DNA from: Marinobacter lipolyticus
GTDB taxonomy: Bacteria > Pseudomonadota > Gammaproteobacteria > Pseudomonadales > Oleiphilaceae
Reading direction: 5' to 3'
NCBI RefSeq assembly: GCF_018424605.1
Contig: NZ_QTKT01000005.1
Location: forward strand, 186,001 to 250,000
DNA length: 64,000 nt
Below are positions 42,012 to 51,187 of the stretch, piece by piece (positions within the stretch are counted from its first letter, which is position 1; each line of letters begins with the position of its first letter). A program made the translations under genes and the position numbers. The notes under the pieces were generated by a model. The model was not told the DNA's origin. It ran no database searches and saw only the letters and a program-made list of their open reading frames with translations.

Positions 42012-42983
42012 TTAGGCGTCGGCTTTCATTTCTGGTGCGGTTTCGGTGAACCGGCGAGTCTCGTAGGCATCCACCAGCCCCTGAACCGCGGCGCGTTCCA
42101 CGTCCTGAACCGTGGGTGTGCCGGCCTGCGCGTCGGATTTGCACAGCACCATGCCCGCCTCGACAGAGATGTAGCCGGCAGTGGTTTTCAGCGCCTTGTG
42201 GTTGATGCCGTCAAACACCCGGCGGAACGCCGTGGCGGTGCAGTTATCGCTGGTGGGGAAGTAGGCCACAATGGCGTATTGATTGTCGCCAACCCGGCAC
42301 AGCGCGTCCATGGGCCGGATCAGATGGCTGAGGCGCCGGGCAATACCGATGGCCAGCTCGCTCATCACCGAGGGCGGATGTTTACGCTTGAGTTCCTGCC
42401 AGTTGCGGATGCCGCACAGCACGTAGGCGGTGGAGCCGTTGCGGGATTCAGCGTGGCGCAGGGTTTTAGCCAGCCGCTCACGGGCGTATTTGTTGTTGCA
42501 CAGCCCGGTTTCCAGATCAATGATGTTGGTGGCTTCCAGCTCCCGGTTGTTCTCGATCAGCAGGGAATTGGCCCGCAACAGGGTATTCTGACGGTCGGCC
42601 ATGCGGTCGGCAGCAAAGATCCGCGGAATCAGCTGTTTGGTCATGTCGGATTTGTAGATGAAATCGTCTACGCCGCGATCAAAGGCTTCGGACAGCGCTT
42701 CCACGCTCTCCCTGGCGGTGAGCAGAATAACGTAGGTGTAGTGGTTGTTCTGTTCGTCCTGCTGGCGCACCTGATCGGTCAGCTCCAGGCCGTCCATTTC
42801 CGGCATCAGCCAGTCGGCAATCAGCACGCTGACCGGGCGCTGCTCAATCAGTGCCAGCGCCGCCGGGGCGTTGTTGGCGATGCGTACGTCGCGATAACCG
42901 GCATTTCGCAGGGTGCGGCCAACCACCATACTACTGAACTTTGCGTCGTCTACTACAAGGATGGGGAGATCCAGATTTGGCAT
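42012..42983 (-). CDS. Response regulator with degenerate GGDEF domain
   Basis: This 323-residue protein has an N-terminal receiver domain ('LPILVVDDAKFSSMVV', phospho-acceptor Asp in 'LIADWLMPEMDG'). A GGDEF-like domain follows ('LDLETGLCNNKYARERLAKT'). The catalytic RxGGDEF is replaced by 'CRVGDNQYA', so diguanylate cyclase activity is not expected; it may bind nucleotide or act as a protein switch. No cognate kinase is adjacent. The divergent neighbour yajQ encodes a member of a proposed c-di-GMP-binding family. Confidence 0.85.
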   Translation of the reverse strand: MPNLDLPILVVDDAKFSSMVVGRTLRNAGYRDVRIANNAPAALALIEQRPVSVLIADWLMPEMDGLELTDQVRQQDEQNNHYTYVILLTARESVEALSEAFDRGVDDFIYKSDMTKQLIPRIFAADRMADRQNTLLRANSLLIENNRELEATNIIDLETGLCNNKYARERLAKTLRHAESRNGSTAYVLCGIRNWQELKRKHPPSVMSELAIGIARRLSHLIRPMDALCRVGDNQYAIVAYFPTSDNCTATAFRRVFDGINHKALKTTAGYISVEAGMVLCKSDAQAGTPTVQDVERAAVQGLVDAYETRRFTETAPEMKADA

Positions 42984-43099
42984 TGTTATCTACTTTTACC
43001 AGTCCGTTGTCAGATGCGGTAAGGTGCGGGGCTTGCTATGCTTTGCCCTTATTTTAACGGCCAGATTATACCCTTAACGGTTTATGGAGAATAACGACC

Positions 43100-43582
43100 A
43101 TGCCCTCTTTTGACATTGTTTCAGAAATCGATATGCACGAAGTCACCAACGCGGTGGATCAGGCCAAGCGGGAGCTGGGCAACCGCTGGGATTTCAAGAA
43201 TGTGGAAGCGGATATCGAGAGTGACGACAAGGGCATTACCATCAGCGCCGAGCAGGAGTTCCAGCTGGAGCAACTGCTGGACATGCTGCGCATGGCGTTT
43301 GCCAAGCGCAACATTGACAGCCGGGCCATTTCCGAAGACGGCGAAAGCAAGTCCGGCAAGCTGGTCAAGCAGCACTTGTTGCTGAAGCAGGGCATCGAAA
43401 CCGACATGGCGAAGAAGATCGTCAAGATGATCAAGGACGCCAAACTGAAGGTTCAGGCCAGCATTCAGGGTGACAAGGTGCGGGTGACCGGCAAGAAACG
43501 CGACGACCTGCAAACGGCGATCGCGCTGCTGAAAGAAGCGGAGCTTGAGATTCCGCTGCAGTTCAACAACTTCCGCGACTGA
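43100..43582 (+). CDS. yajQ: YajQ-family nucleotide-binding protein
   Basis: This 160-residue protein is the full length of the YajQ family: '[20 protein letters not shown]' at the start, 'NRWDFKNV' and '[20 protein letters not shown]' further on. The fold has two RNP-like domains. Members bind nucleotides, and a Xanthomonas homologue binds cyclic di-GMP. The ribosome site (GGAGAA) is good. An AmpG-like permease follows in the same frame 15 bases after the stop. Confidence 0.95.
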   Translation: MPSFDIVSEIDMHEVTNAVDQAKRELGNRWDFKNVEADIESDDKGITISAEQEFQLEQLLDMLRMAFAKRNIDSRAISEDGESKSGKLVKQHLLLKQGIETDMAKKIVKMIKDAKLKVQASIQGDKVRVTGKKRDDLQTAIALLKEAELEIPLQFNNFRD

Positions 43583-43597
43583 TCCGGGGGCTGCACC

Positions 43598-44995
43598 ATC
43601 AACTCCGGAACCCGCCTGGCCCTGTTCAAGGACGCGCTTTACACCTACACCCGCTGGCAGGTCATTGCCCTGCTGTTCCTGGGGTTCTCCGCCGGCCTGC
43701 CGTTCCTGCTGGTGTTTTCCACCCTGAACGCGCGGTTGGCGGATGTCGGTGTCGAGACGGCCACCATCGGCTTTTTCAGCTGGCTGGGCATCACCTATTC
43801 CATCAAGGTGTTCTGGGCGCCGGTGGTGGACCGGCTCAAACTGCCTCTGCTGGACCGGCTGCTGGGCAAGCGCCGTAGCTGGATACTGCTGGCCCAGGCG
43901 GGCATCGCCACCGGGCTGTATCTGATGGCCCATGTGGATGCCGTTGCGGCACCGGAGATGATGGCCCTGTGCGGGCTGCTGGTGGCGTTTTCCTCCGCCA
44001 CCCAGGATGTGGCCATTGATGCCTACCGCATCGAGATTGCCGAAGAACGCCTGCAGGCTGCGCTGGCAGCCACTTACATCTTTGGCTACCGGCTGGCGCT
44101 GCTGGTAGCCGGGGCGGGCGCCCTGTACCTGGCCGAGTTCTGGTCCTGGCAGGTGTCCTACGAAGTGATGGCGCTACTGGTGGGCGTCGGGGCGGTCACC
44201 GTGCTGCTGGTGCGTGAGCCTGCGGTGAACCATTTTGCCGCGGCCCAGGACATCGCCCACAAGATCGAGCAGGAGGCCAGCAAACGCGCCCATCTGAATC
44301 CCCGGCTCGCTCGCATCATCGGCTGGTTCTACGCCGCCGTCGCCGGCCCGTTCCTGGATTTTTTTCGCCGCTACAAAGAACTGGCCATCCTGATCCTGCT
44401 GATGGTCGCGGTGTACCGGATTTCGGACATCGCCATGGGGGTGATGGCCAATCCGTTTTATCTGGATTTCATGGGTTTCAGTAAAGTTCAGGTGGCGGAC
44501 GTAACCAAGGTCTTCGGCTTTTTCATGACTATTGCCGGTTCCCTGGTAGGTGGCGTGATGGTGATGCGCTACGGGGTTCGCAACATTCTCCTGCTGGGCG
44601 CGGTCATGACAGCAGCCACCAATCTGTTGTTCGTGCTCCTGGCGCAGTACCCGCCAAACATTTATACCCTGGCGGCGGTGGTCAGCGCCGATAACCTCAG
44701 CGGCGGCATCGCCAATGTGGCGCTGATCGCCTGGCTCTCCAGCATGACCAGTGCCTCGTTTACCGCTACCCAGTATGCGCTGTTCAGCTCCCTGATGACC
44801 CTGCCAGGCAAATTCCTCGGCGGCTTCTCGGGCATTGTGGTGGCGGACTTCGGCTACGCCCAGTTCTTCCTGGTCGCCGGCTTCATGGGCGTGCCTGCGA
44901 TCCTTCTGGCCCTCTTCATGATCCGCCATGGGGCTCGGCTGGATGCTTTGGCACCGCGGAATGAGGAAGCGGTGCCGGCTCCTGGCTCTCATTGA
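43598..44995 (+). CDS. ampG: AmpG-like MFS permease (apparent ATC start)
   Basis: This 12-helix major facilitator resembles AmpG, which imports anhydromuropeptides for peptidoglycan recycling. It has 'RWQVIALLFLGFSAGLPFLL', 'KVFWAPVVDRLKLPLLDRLL' and 'SATQDVAIDAYRIE', all AmpG-type motifs. The first canonical start codon (GTG 43712) would delete the conserved first helix. The reading frame remains open upstream to the yajQ stop and contains ATC at 43598, seven bases after GGGGG. That gives 'INSGTRLALFKDALYTYTRW', so I take ATC as the start (465 residues). CTG at 43616 is another possibility, as is a sequencing error in an original ATG. Confidence 0.8.
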   Translation: MNSGTRLALFKDALYTYTRWQVIALLFLGFSAGLPFLLVFSTLNARLADVGVETATIGFFSWLGITYSIKVFWAPVVDRLKLPLLDRLLGKRRSWILLAQAGIATGLYLMAHVDAVAAPEMMALCGLLVAFSSATQDVAIDAYRIEIAEERLQAALAATYIFGYRLALLVAGAGALYLAEFWSWQVSYEVMALLVGVGAVTVLLVREPAVNHFAAAQDIAHKIEQEASKRAHLNPRLARIIGWFYAAVAGPFLDFFRRYKELAILILLMVAVYRISDIAMGVMANPFYLDFMGFSKVQVADVTKVFGFFMTIAGSLVGGVMVMRYGVRNILLLGAVMTAATNLLFVLLAQYPPNIYTLAAVVSADNLSGGIANVALIAWLSSMTSASFTATQYALFSSLMTLPGKFLGGFSGIVVADFGYAQFFLVAGFMGVPAILLALFMIRHGARLDALAPRNEEAVPAPGSH

Positions 44996-44999
44996 GCGT

Positions 45000-45103
45000 G
45001 GGGCTGGCCCCGGGGTGGGGACACCTTTTCTTCTGGAAAACGAACTCGCTTCGCTCAGACACCGTTATTCCGGCAGAAAAGGTATCCCCACCCCGTGACC
45101 GAC
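45000..45103 (+). repeat. 104-bp palindromic repeat, left copy (IR-L)
   Basis: It starts four bases after the ampG stop. It is the inverted copy of the repeat at 45628-45731, with 93 of 104 positions identical by hand alignment. Each copy is itself a hairpin: GGGGTGGGGACACCTTTTCT near the start pairs with the end arm in 19 of 20 positions. The centre includes CTCGCTTCGCTCAGACACC. Confidence 0.9.
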
Positions 45104-45121
45104 TCGACTTCGAAGAAAACC

Positions 45122-45158
45122 GCCACCGTAGGTCGGATTAGTGCAGCGTAATCCGACA
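45122..45158 (+). repeat. REP-like element, left of the ATL gene
   Basis: GTCGGATTA-GTGCAGC-GTAATCCGAC type palindrome with the GTAG head and an upstream GCCACC. It is the reverse complement of the copy at 45540-45576, with differences only in the loop. Confidence 0.88.
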
Positions 45159-45184
45159 ACTCAATTTAACCCGCGAGCACAACG

Positions 45185-45496
45185 ATGCCTGAACCCACAA
45201 AAGAACAAAAAATCTGGCAGGTGGTCGCTGCAATACCTCCGGGCTGCGTAGCCAGCTATGGTCAGGTCGCCGACATGGCCGGCCTGGGTCGACAGGCACG
45301 TTTCGTGGGCCGCGCGTTGGGTAAACTGCCGGCCGGCCATTCAATCCCTTGGTTCCGGGTTATTCGCAGTAACGGCCAGATAGCTTTCCCACAAGGCTCC
45401 GATCCGCACGAAACTCAGGTGCACCGATTGCGGGAAGAGGGAGTGGAAGTTCTCAACGGTCGAGTTGCCATGCGAAGCTTCCAGTGGCAGCCGTGA
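45185..45496 (+). CDS. Alkyltransferase-like (ATL) DNA repair protein, MGMT family
   Basis: This 103-residue protein resembles the DNA-binding domain of O6-alkylguanine-DNA alkyltransferases ('IPPGCVASYGQVADMAGL', 'ARFVGRALGKLP'). The active-site motif PCHRV is replaced by 'IPWFRVI'. Tryptophan in place of the reactive cysteine defines ATL proteins, which flag O6-alkylguanine for nucleotide excision repair rather than repairing it themselves. It stands alone in a cassette bounded by inverted REP elements and by inverted 104-bp repeats. Some annotation pipelines would call it Ogt or an MGMT-family protein. Confidence 0.9.
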   Translation: MPEPTKEQKIWQVVAAIPPGCVASYGQVADMAGLGRQARFVGRALGKLPAGHSIPWFRVIRSNGQIAFPQGSDPHETQVHRLREEGVEVLNGRVAMRSFQWQP

Positions 45497-45539
45497 GTTT
45501 GTCTGGGGCTGCAGGGGTGTTGGGTTGTTCGGGCTGTTT

Positions 45540-45576
45540 TGTCGGATTACGCTTCGCTAATCCGACCTACGGTGGC
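45540..45576 (-). repeat. REP-like element, right of the ATL gene
   Basis: Palindrome with GTCGGATTA/TAATCCGAC arms and a CTAC tail followed by GGTGGC. It is the inverted partner of 45122-45158. Confidence 0.88.
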
Positions 45577-45627
45577 TACTGTGACGCGTATTCTTGGTCA
45601 GTAAGCAGAAGGCCATCCAAAAGTCAG

Positions 45628-45731
45628 GTCGGTCACGGGGTGGGGGTACCTTTTCTGCAGGAACAAAGGTGTCTGAGCGCAGCGAGTTCTTTTTCCGAAA
45701 GAAAAGGTACCCCCACCCCGGGACCAGCCCC
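45628..45731 (-). repeat. 104-bp palindromic repeat, right copy (IR-R)
   Basis: Inverted copy of the element at 45000-45103. It ends 54 bp before the stop of the SDR gene. Arms GGGGTGGGGGTACCTTTTCT and AGAAAAGGTACCCCCACCCC are fully complementary, giving a 20-bp stem. Confidence 0.9.
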
Positions 45732-45784
45732 CACATCAAAGGCCAGCCCCCGGTTTAAGAGGGCCGGCCAGGGAGTCACAACGA

Positions 45785-46546
45785 CTAAAGCCGCAAAGCC
45801 CCGTCTACTTCGATCATTCGACCAGACACATAGTCATTCTCAAAGATAAACGCTGCAGCCGAAGCAATCTCCTCCGGCTTGCCCATGCGCTTGAGAGGTA
45901 TACCGGCGGTCATCTTCTCCAGCGCTTCCGGCTTCATCGAGGCGGTCATCTCGGTTTCAATAAAGCCCGGGGCAATGCCCATGCAGCGGATGCCGTAGCG
46001 GGCCAGCTCCTTTGCCCAGACCGGAACCAGAGCAGAAACACCGGCCTTGGCGGCGGAGTAATTGCTCTGGCCCATGTTGCCGGCGCGGGAAATAGAGGCG
46101 ATGTTGATGATCGCACCCTGATCGCCGTTCTTGATCATCTGGGTAGCGGCTTCACGGCCACACAGGAACACGCCCGTCAGGTTCACATCGATCACCGACT
46201 GCCACTGGGACAGCTCCATGCGCTTTTCCACCTGGCCATCTTTCACCTTGACCATCAGCCCGTCGCGCAGGATACCGGCGTTGTTGACCAGACCGTTCAG
46301 GTGGCCGAAGTCCTTCACAATGGCTTCGAAGGTTTTCTCAACGTCTTCTTCCTTGGCGACGTTACAAACGTAGCTGCGAGCCTCGACGCCGGCGGCCTTG
46401 CAGGCGGCAACGGCTTCGTCGAGCTTCTCCGGCATCAGGTCGATCAGTGCCAGTTTCGCGCCTTTGGCAGCGAGGTATTCGGCCATGGCGCGGCCCAGGC
46501 CCTGGCCGCCGCCGGTGATTGCAATCACGGAATCTTGAAGTTTCAT
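45785..46546 (-). CDS. Short-chain dehydrogenase/reductase, FabG-like
   Basis: This 253-residue classical SDR has the cofactor motif 'ITGGGQGLGRAMAEYLA', 'LVNNAGILRDGL' and a catalytic Ser (in 'IINIASISRAGNMGQ') with Tyr-x3-Lys in 'SNYSAAKAG'. It probably reduces a 3-oxoacyl thioester using NADPH or NADH. Comparison with fabG suggests a beta-ketoacyl-CoA/ACP reductase, but substrate is not certain. No fatty-acid synthesis genes lie beside it. A second SDR fragment is at the right window edge. Confidence 0.88.
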   Translation of the reverse strand: MKLQDSVIAITGGGQGLGRAMAEYLAAKGAKLALIDLMPEKLDEAVAACKAAGVEARSYVCNVAKEEDVEKTFEAIVKDFGHLNGLVNNAGILRDGLMVKVKDGQVEKRMELSQWQSVIDVNLTGVFLCGREAATQMIKNGDQGAIINIASISRAGNMGQSNYSAAKAGVSALVPVWAKELARYGIRCMGIAPGFIETEMTASMKPEALEKMTAGIPLKRMGKPEEIASAAAFIFENDYVSGRMIEVDGALRL

Positions 46547-46619
46547 GTTTTGCCCTAACTAAGTTCTCAGGTGGTTTTACGTTTTCTGTGTGTCTGCGTG
46601 GTTGTTATGAGGAGGCATT

Positions 46620-47147
46620 TTGCCCGTTTTCCTGTTTCTTTTCATTATTATGCCCATCGCCGAAATGGCGGTGCTGATCAAGGTCGGTGGCATCATCGGC
46701 GTGCTGAACACCATCGGCCTGGTGCTGCTGACCGCCGTAGTGGGTGCGTGGCTGTTGCGCCAGCAGGGGCTGGCCACATTACTGCGGGCGAATCAGCGCC
46801 TCAACAGTGGTGAGCTGCCGGCCAAAGAGGTGGCCGAGGGGCTGATTCTGGCGGTAGGTGGCGCGCTGCTGCTGACCCCGGGATTTATTACCGACACCGT
46901 GGGCTTCCTGTGCCTGCTGCCCGGCACCCGTCACTGGTTTGTTGCCCAGGCGATGAAGCGCATGGTGATGTCGGGGCAGGCCGGCGGCTTTCATTTTCGT
47001 GCCGGCGGCGGGCAGGGGCCGTTTACCGGGCAAGAGAGCCCCTTCGGCCGCCAGCGTCCGTTTGATCGGGATGCCAACGGCGACATCATCGAGGGGGAGT
47101 TCCAGGATCAGACCGAAAGCGATCGAAACCGCATCGAAAAAAAGTGA
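46620..47147 (+). CDS. fxsA: FxsA family membrane protein (TTG start)
   Basis: This 175-residue protein has three or four hydrophobic segments in the first 110 residues ('FLFLFIIMPIAEMAVLIKVG', 'IIGVLNTIGLVLLTAVVGAW') and a glycine-rich, charged tail. In E. coli FxsA (SuppF) affects F-exclusion of phage T7. The family is widespread and often lies just before groESL, as here. The start is TTG at 46620 with GAGGAGG four to five bases upstream. Confidence 0.88.
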   Translation: MPVFLFLFIIMPIAEMAVLIKVGGIIGVLNTIGLVLLTAVVGAWLLRQQGLATLLRANQRLNSGELPAKEVAEGLILAVGGALLLTPGFITDTVGFLCLLPGTRHWFVAQAMKRMVMSGQAGGFHFRAGGGQGPFTGQESPFGRQRPFDRDANGDIIEGEFQDQTESDRNRIEKK

Positions 47148-47166
47148 AAATTTTTTGTTCCGGGGT

Positions 47167-47195
47167 GTTGAAAACCTCTACGGCCTACCCCAAAT
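47167..47195 (+). promoter_or_regulatory. Sigma-32 heat-shock promoter of groESL
   Basis: GTTGAAA-N14-CCCCAAAT is close to the RpoH consensus (CTTGAAA-N13/14-CCCCATNT). It lies about 145 bases before groES. No CIRCE (HrcA) palindrome is visible. Confidence 0.85.
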
Positions 47196-47261
47196 AGGAC
47201 ACACAAGTTCGCTGCGGGCTGATTTCCACTGAAAACAGCTGGTTATCAAGCCGGGCAATTT

Positions 47262-47287
47262 GTCGGATCACGCATTGCGGGTCCGAC
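47262..47287. repeat. Degenerate REP-like element in the groES leader
   Basis: Arms GTCGGATCACGC and GCGGGTCCGAC form an imperfect member of the GTCGGATTA family. It lies between the heat-shock promoter and groES, and so in the transcript leader. Confidence 0.65.
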
Positions 47288-47340
47288 TTACATCAACAAT
47301 GTCATTGCCACATTAATCTGACTATTGGAGAAACCGAGCA

Positions 47341-47628
47341 ATGAAAATTCGTCCGCTACACGATCGTGTCGTCGTACGCCGAAAGGAAGAAGAAGAGAAA
47401 ACCGCAGGTGGCATCGTGCTGCCGGGGAATGCCAAGGAGAAGCCGTCCCAGGGTGAAGTGCTTGCCGTGGGCAATGGCCGCATCCTCGATAACGGCGAGA
47501 CCCGTGCACTGGCGGTCAAGGTGGGTGACACCGTGGTGTTCGGTCAGTACGCCGGTAACACCGTAAAGGTTGACGGTGAAGAGCTCCTGATCATGAGCGA
47601 GAACGACATCTACGGCGTGCTTGAGTGA
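47341..47628 (+). CDS. groES: Co-chaperonin GroES
   Basis: This 95-residue lid of the GroEL chamber has '[20 protein letters not shown]', the mobile loop '[20 protein letters not shown]' and the C-terminal '[14 protein letters not shown]'. groEL follows after 78 bases. It is expressed from the heat-shock-type promoter at 47167. Confidence 0.98.
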   Translation: MKIRPLHDRVVVRRKEEEEKTAGGIVLPGNAKEKPSQGEVLAVGNGRILDNGETRALAVKVGDTVVFGQYAGNTVKVDGEELLIMSENDIYGVLE

Positions 47629-47688
47629 TCGCGCAAGCGACCGGCACGAAATCTCATTCATCCGATTGATTCAACGATTTCGGTTTAA

Positions 47689-49359
<1,671 letters not shown>

Positions 49360-49392
49360 GCCCCCATTCATTCCTCCGCCTGCCGGAGCCCG

Positions 49393-49423
49393 AAAACCCG
49401 CACAGCAATGTGCGGGTTTTTTT
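49393..49423 (+). terminator. Rho-independent terminator of groESL
   Basis: Stem AAAACCCGCACA/TGTGCGGGTTTT with a GCAA loop, followed by TTT. Confidence 0.95.
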
Positions 49424-49505
49424 ATGCCCGTGTGCATTTGGTTCATGACCTGCCAAATTCCCTTTGCTAGACTCGGCAACCAGCCTATTTCGAACGTGTT
49501 GCCGA

Positions 49506-50297
49506 ATGACTGAATCCGAACCCAAAGCTTTCCTGCGCCCCGGCAAGGTTTTTCTGCTTGTGCTGATGGGTGTGTTTGTTTATCTGCTGGCGCTGGTGAT
49601 CTGGGTGCCGGCGGGGTGGCTCTGGCATCACGCGTCGGCTCGCATCACCTTGCCGCAACAGGTTCAGGTGCGTCAGGTCTCGGGCACGGTATGGAGCGGG
49701 GCCGCCGGAGTGGTGGTCGCCGGCTTCCCGGTGCGTGGCAGTTGGGAGCTGGACTGGCCCTCGCTGACGTCCCTGCAACTGCCGGTGGCGCTCAATATTG
49801 CCTCGGCCCAGTCGTCAATCAACGGTGATCTCACCCTGGGCTGGCCCGGCAACGTGTATCTGGACGCCACCGGTCGCATCACGGTGGCCGAGTTTGAAGA
49901 TCTGATCCGCCAAAGTGGCGGCGCCATGATCGAAGGCGAAGTGTTGATTGATGCGCTGCAGGTCAGCTGGGAAGACAACCGGCTCACCAACGCCAGCGGC
50001 ACCGGTCGCTGGGATGGCGGTCTGGTCACCTGGCCGATGGGTAGCCAGACCGGGCAGGCAGAGTTCCCGCCGATGGCTGCGGAGCTGGACACCACCGACG
50101 GCGGGTTGGCTCTGGTGGTGCGCGAGCAGGGCGGCGATGGCCCGGCCGCTGACGCCAATATTCTGTGGAACGGCATGCTGGAACTGCGGGTCTACAAGCG
50201 CATGGTGGATCTGGCCGACCAGCCCTGGTCCGGTTCCGCCCAGCCCGGGGATGTCATTTTCCGCGTTCGCCAGCCGCTGCTTCCGGGAGGCTTCTGA
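49506..50297 (+). CDS. gspN: Type II secretion protein N (GspN)
   Basis: This 263-residue inner-membrane protein has one N-terminal membrane anchor ('VFLLVLMGVFVYLLALVIWV') and a periplasmic GspN domain ('LPQQVQVRQVSGTVWSGAAG', 'FPVRGSWELDWPSL'). It is the accessory component N of the type II secretion machine. ATG 49506 gives the normal N-terminus; a longer frame to 49464 is possible but lacks support. It overlaps gspC as TGATG. Confidence 0.87.
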   Translation: MTESEPKAFLRPGKVFLLVLMGVFVYLLALVIWVPAGWLWHHASARITLPQQVQVRQVSGTVWSGAAGVVVAGFPVRGSWELDWPSLTSLQLPVALNIASAQSSINGDLTLGWPGNVYLDATGRITVAEFEDLIRQSGGAMIEGEVLIDALQVSWEDNRLTNASGTGRWDGGLVTWPMGSQTGQAEFPPMAAELDTTDGGLALVVREQGGDGPAADANILWNGMLELRVYKRMVDLADQPWSGSAQPGDVIFRVRQPLLPGGF

Positions 50298-51154
50298 TGA
50301 GGGCCTTTTCCTTCAGCGCCCAGGCCCGTGTGGCCCGCATCCTGGCAAACGTACTGCTGGTGGCGCTGGTGCTCTACCTGGGCGTCGCCCTGGCGAAAAT
50401 GACGTGGCTGATCGCCTGGAACGAACAGCCGGTGGCGACCAGCCCGGATGCCGGAGGTGCCAGTGGTGCCAGGGCTCGCGGAGCGCTGTCCATGCCCATT
50501 GCCGGCTATGAATTCTTCGGCCGGCCCCAGGGTGAGACACGGGTGGCTGAAGCGGTTCGCCGTTCGGCGCCGCAAACCGGGCTGCAATTGCGACTGGAAG
50601 GCGTCATGCTGGCGGAGCGCCCGGAAGACTCTGGTGCTATAGTTGCTGGAAGTAATGGTGAAACCGCGCATTACCGCGTGGGTGATACGCTGCCGGGCAA
50701 TGCCGAACTGGCGGAAGTGGAAGCTGAGCGTATCCTGATTCGTCGCAACGGTCGCTACGAATCATTGGCCTTTGATGAGACAACCGACGCGGATTCACTG
50801 GTTGCGGAGGACTCGCAGGACGCGGCAGAATCGTCACCCGACGAATTTCTTGCCAGTGCCCGGGAACAGCTCGACAGCCTGGGCGTTGAAGCGCTCGCTA
50901 CCTACGGCTTGAGACCAGCCGACGACGGCAGTAGCAGCGGCTACGTGTACGATGGCTCCAACGCCATGCTCAATGCCGTCAACCTGAGAGCCGGGGATGT
51001 CATTACCGCCATAAACGGGCAACGCCTCGGTGATGTGGAGCAGGATAAAGCTCTGCTCGAAAGCTGGCGATCGGAGTCCCAGCTGGATATTGAAATTGAA
51101 CGGGACGGGACCATCCTGACCGTGAGCTATGCCATACCCGAGCAGTGGCGCTGA
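50297..51154 (+). CDS. gspC: Type II secretion protein C (GspC)
   Basis: GspC links the inner-membrane platform to the secretin. The 285 residues have a short cytoplasmic start, a membrane segment at about 14-36 ('ILANVLLVALVLYLGVAL'), a homology region ('GLQLRLEGVMLAERPEDSGA') that binds GspD, and a C-terminal PDZ-like domain ('NAVNLRAGDVITAINGQRLG'). The start at 50297 overlaps the gspN stop. gspD follows after 33 bases. Confidence 0.92.
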   Translation: MRAFSFSAQARVARILANVLLVALVLYLGVALAKMTWLIAWNEQPVATSPDAGGASGARARGALSMPIAGYEFFGRPQGETRVAEAVRRSAPQTGLQLRLEGVMLAERPEDSGAIVAGSNGETAHYRVGDTLPGNAELAEVEAERILIRRNGRYESLAFDETTDADSLVAEDSQDAAESSPDEFLASAREQLDSLGVEALATYGLRPADDGSSSGYVYDGSNAMLNAVNLRAGDVITAINGQRLGDVEQDKALLESWRSESQLDIEIERDGTILTVSYAIPEQWR

Positions 51155-51187
51155 ACGGGTTCATCGATAACAGGACGAAATCGCCAG

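Noticed and set aside
43100..44995. yajQ and the AmpG-like gene as one fused gene broken by a TGA
   Set aside because: Both products are full length for their families and unrelated in function; in-frame continuity over 15 bases is likely to be chance, though read-through is listed as an option.
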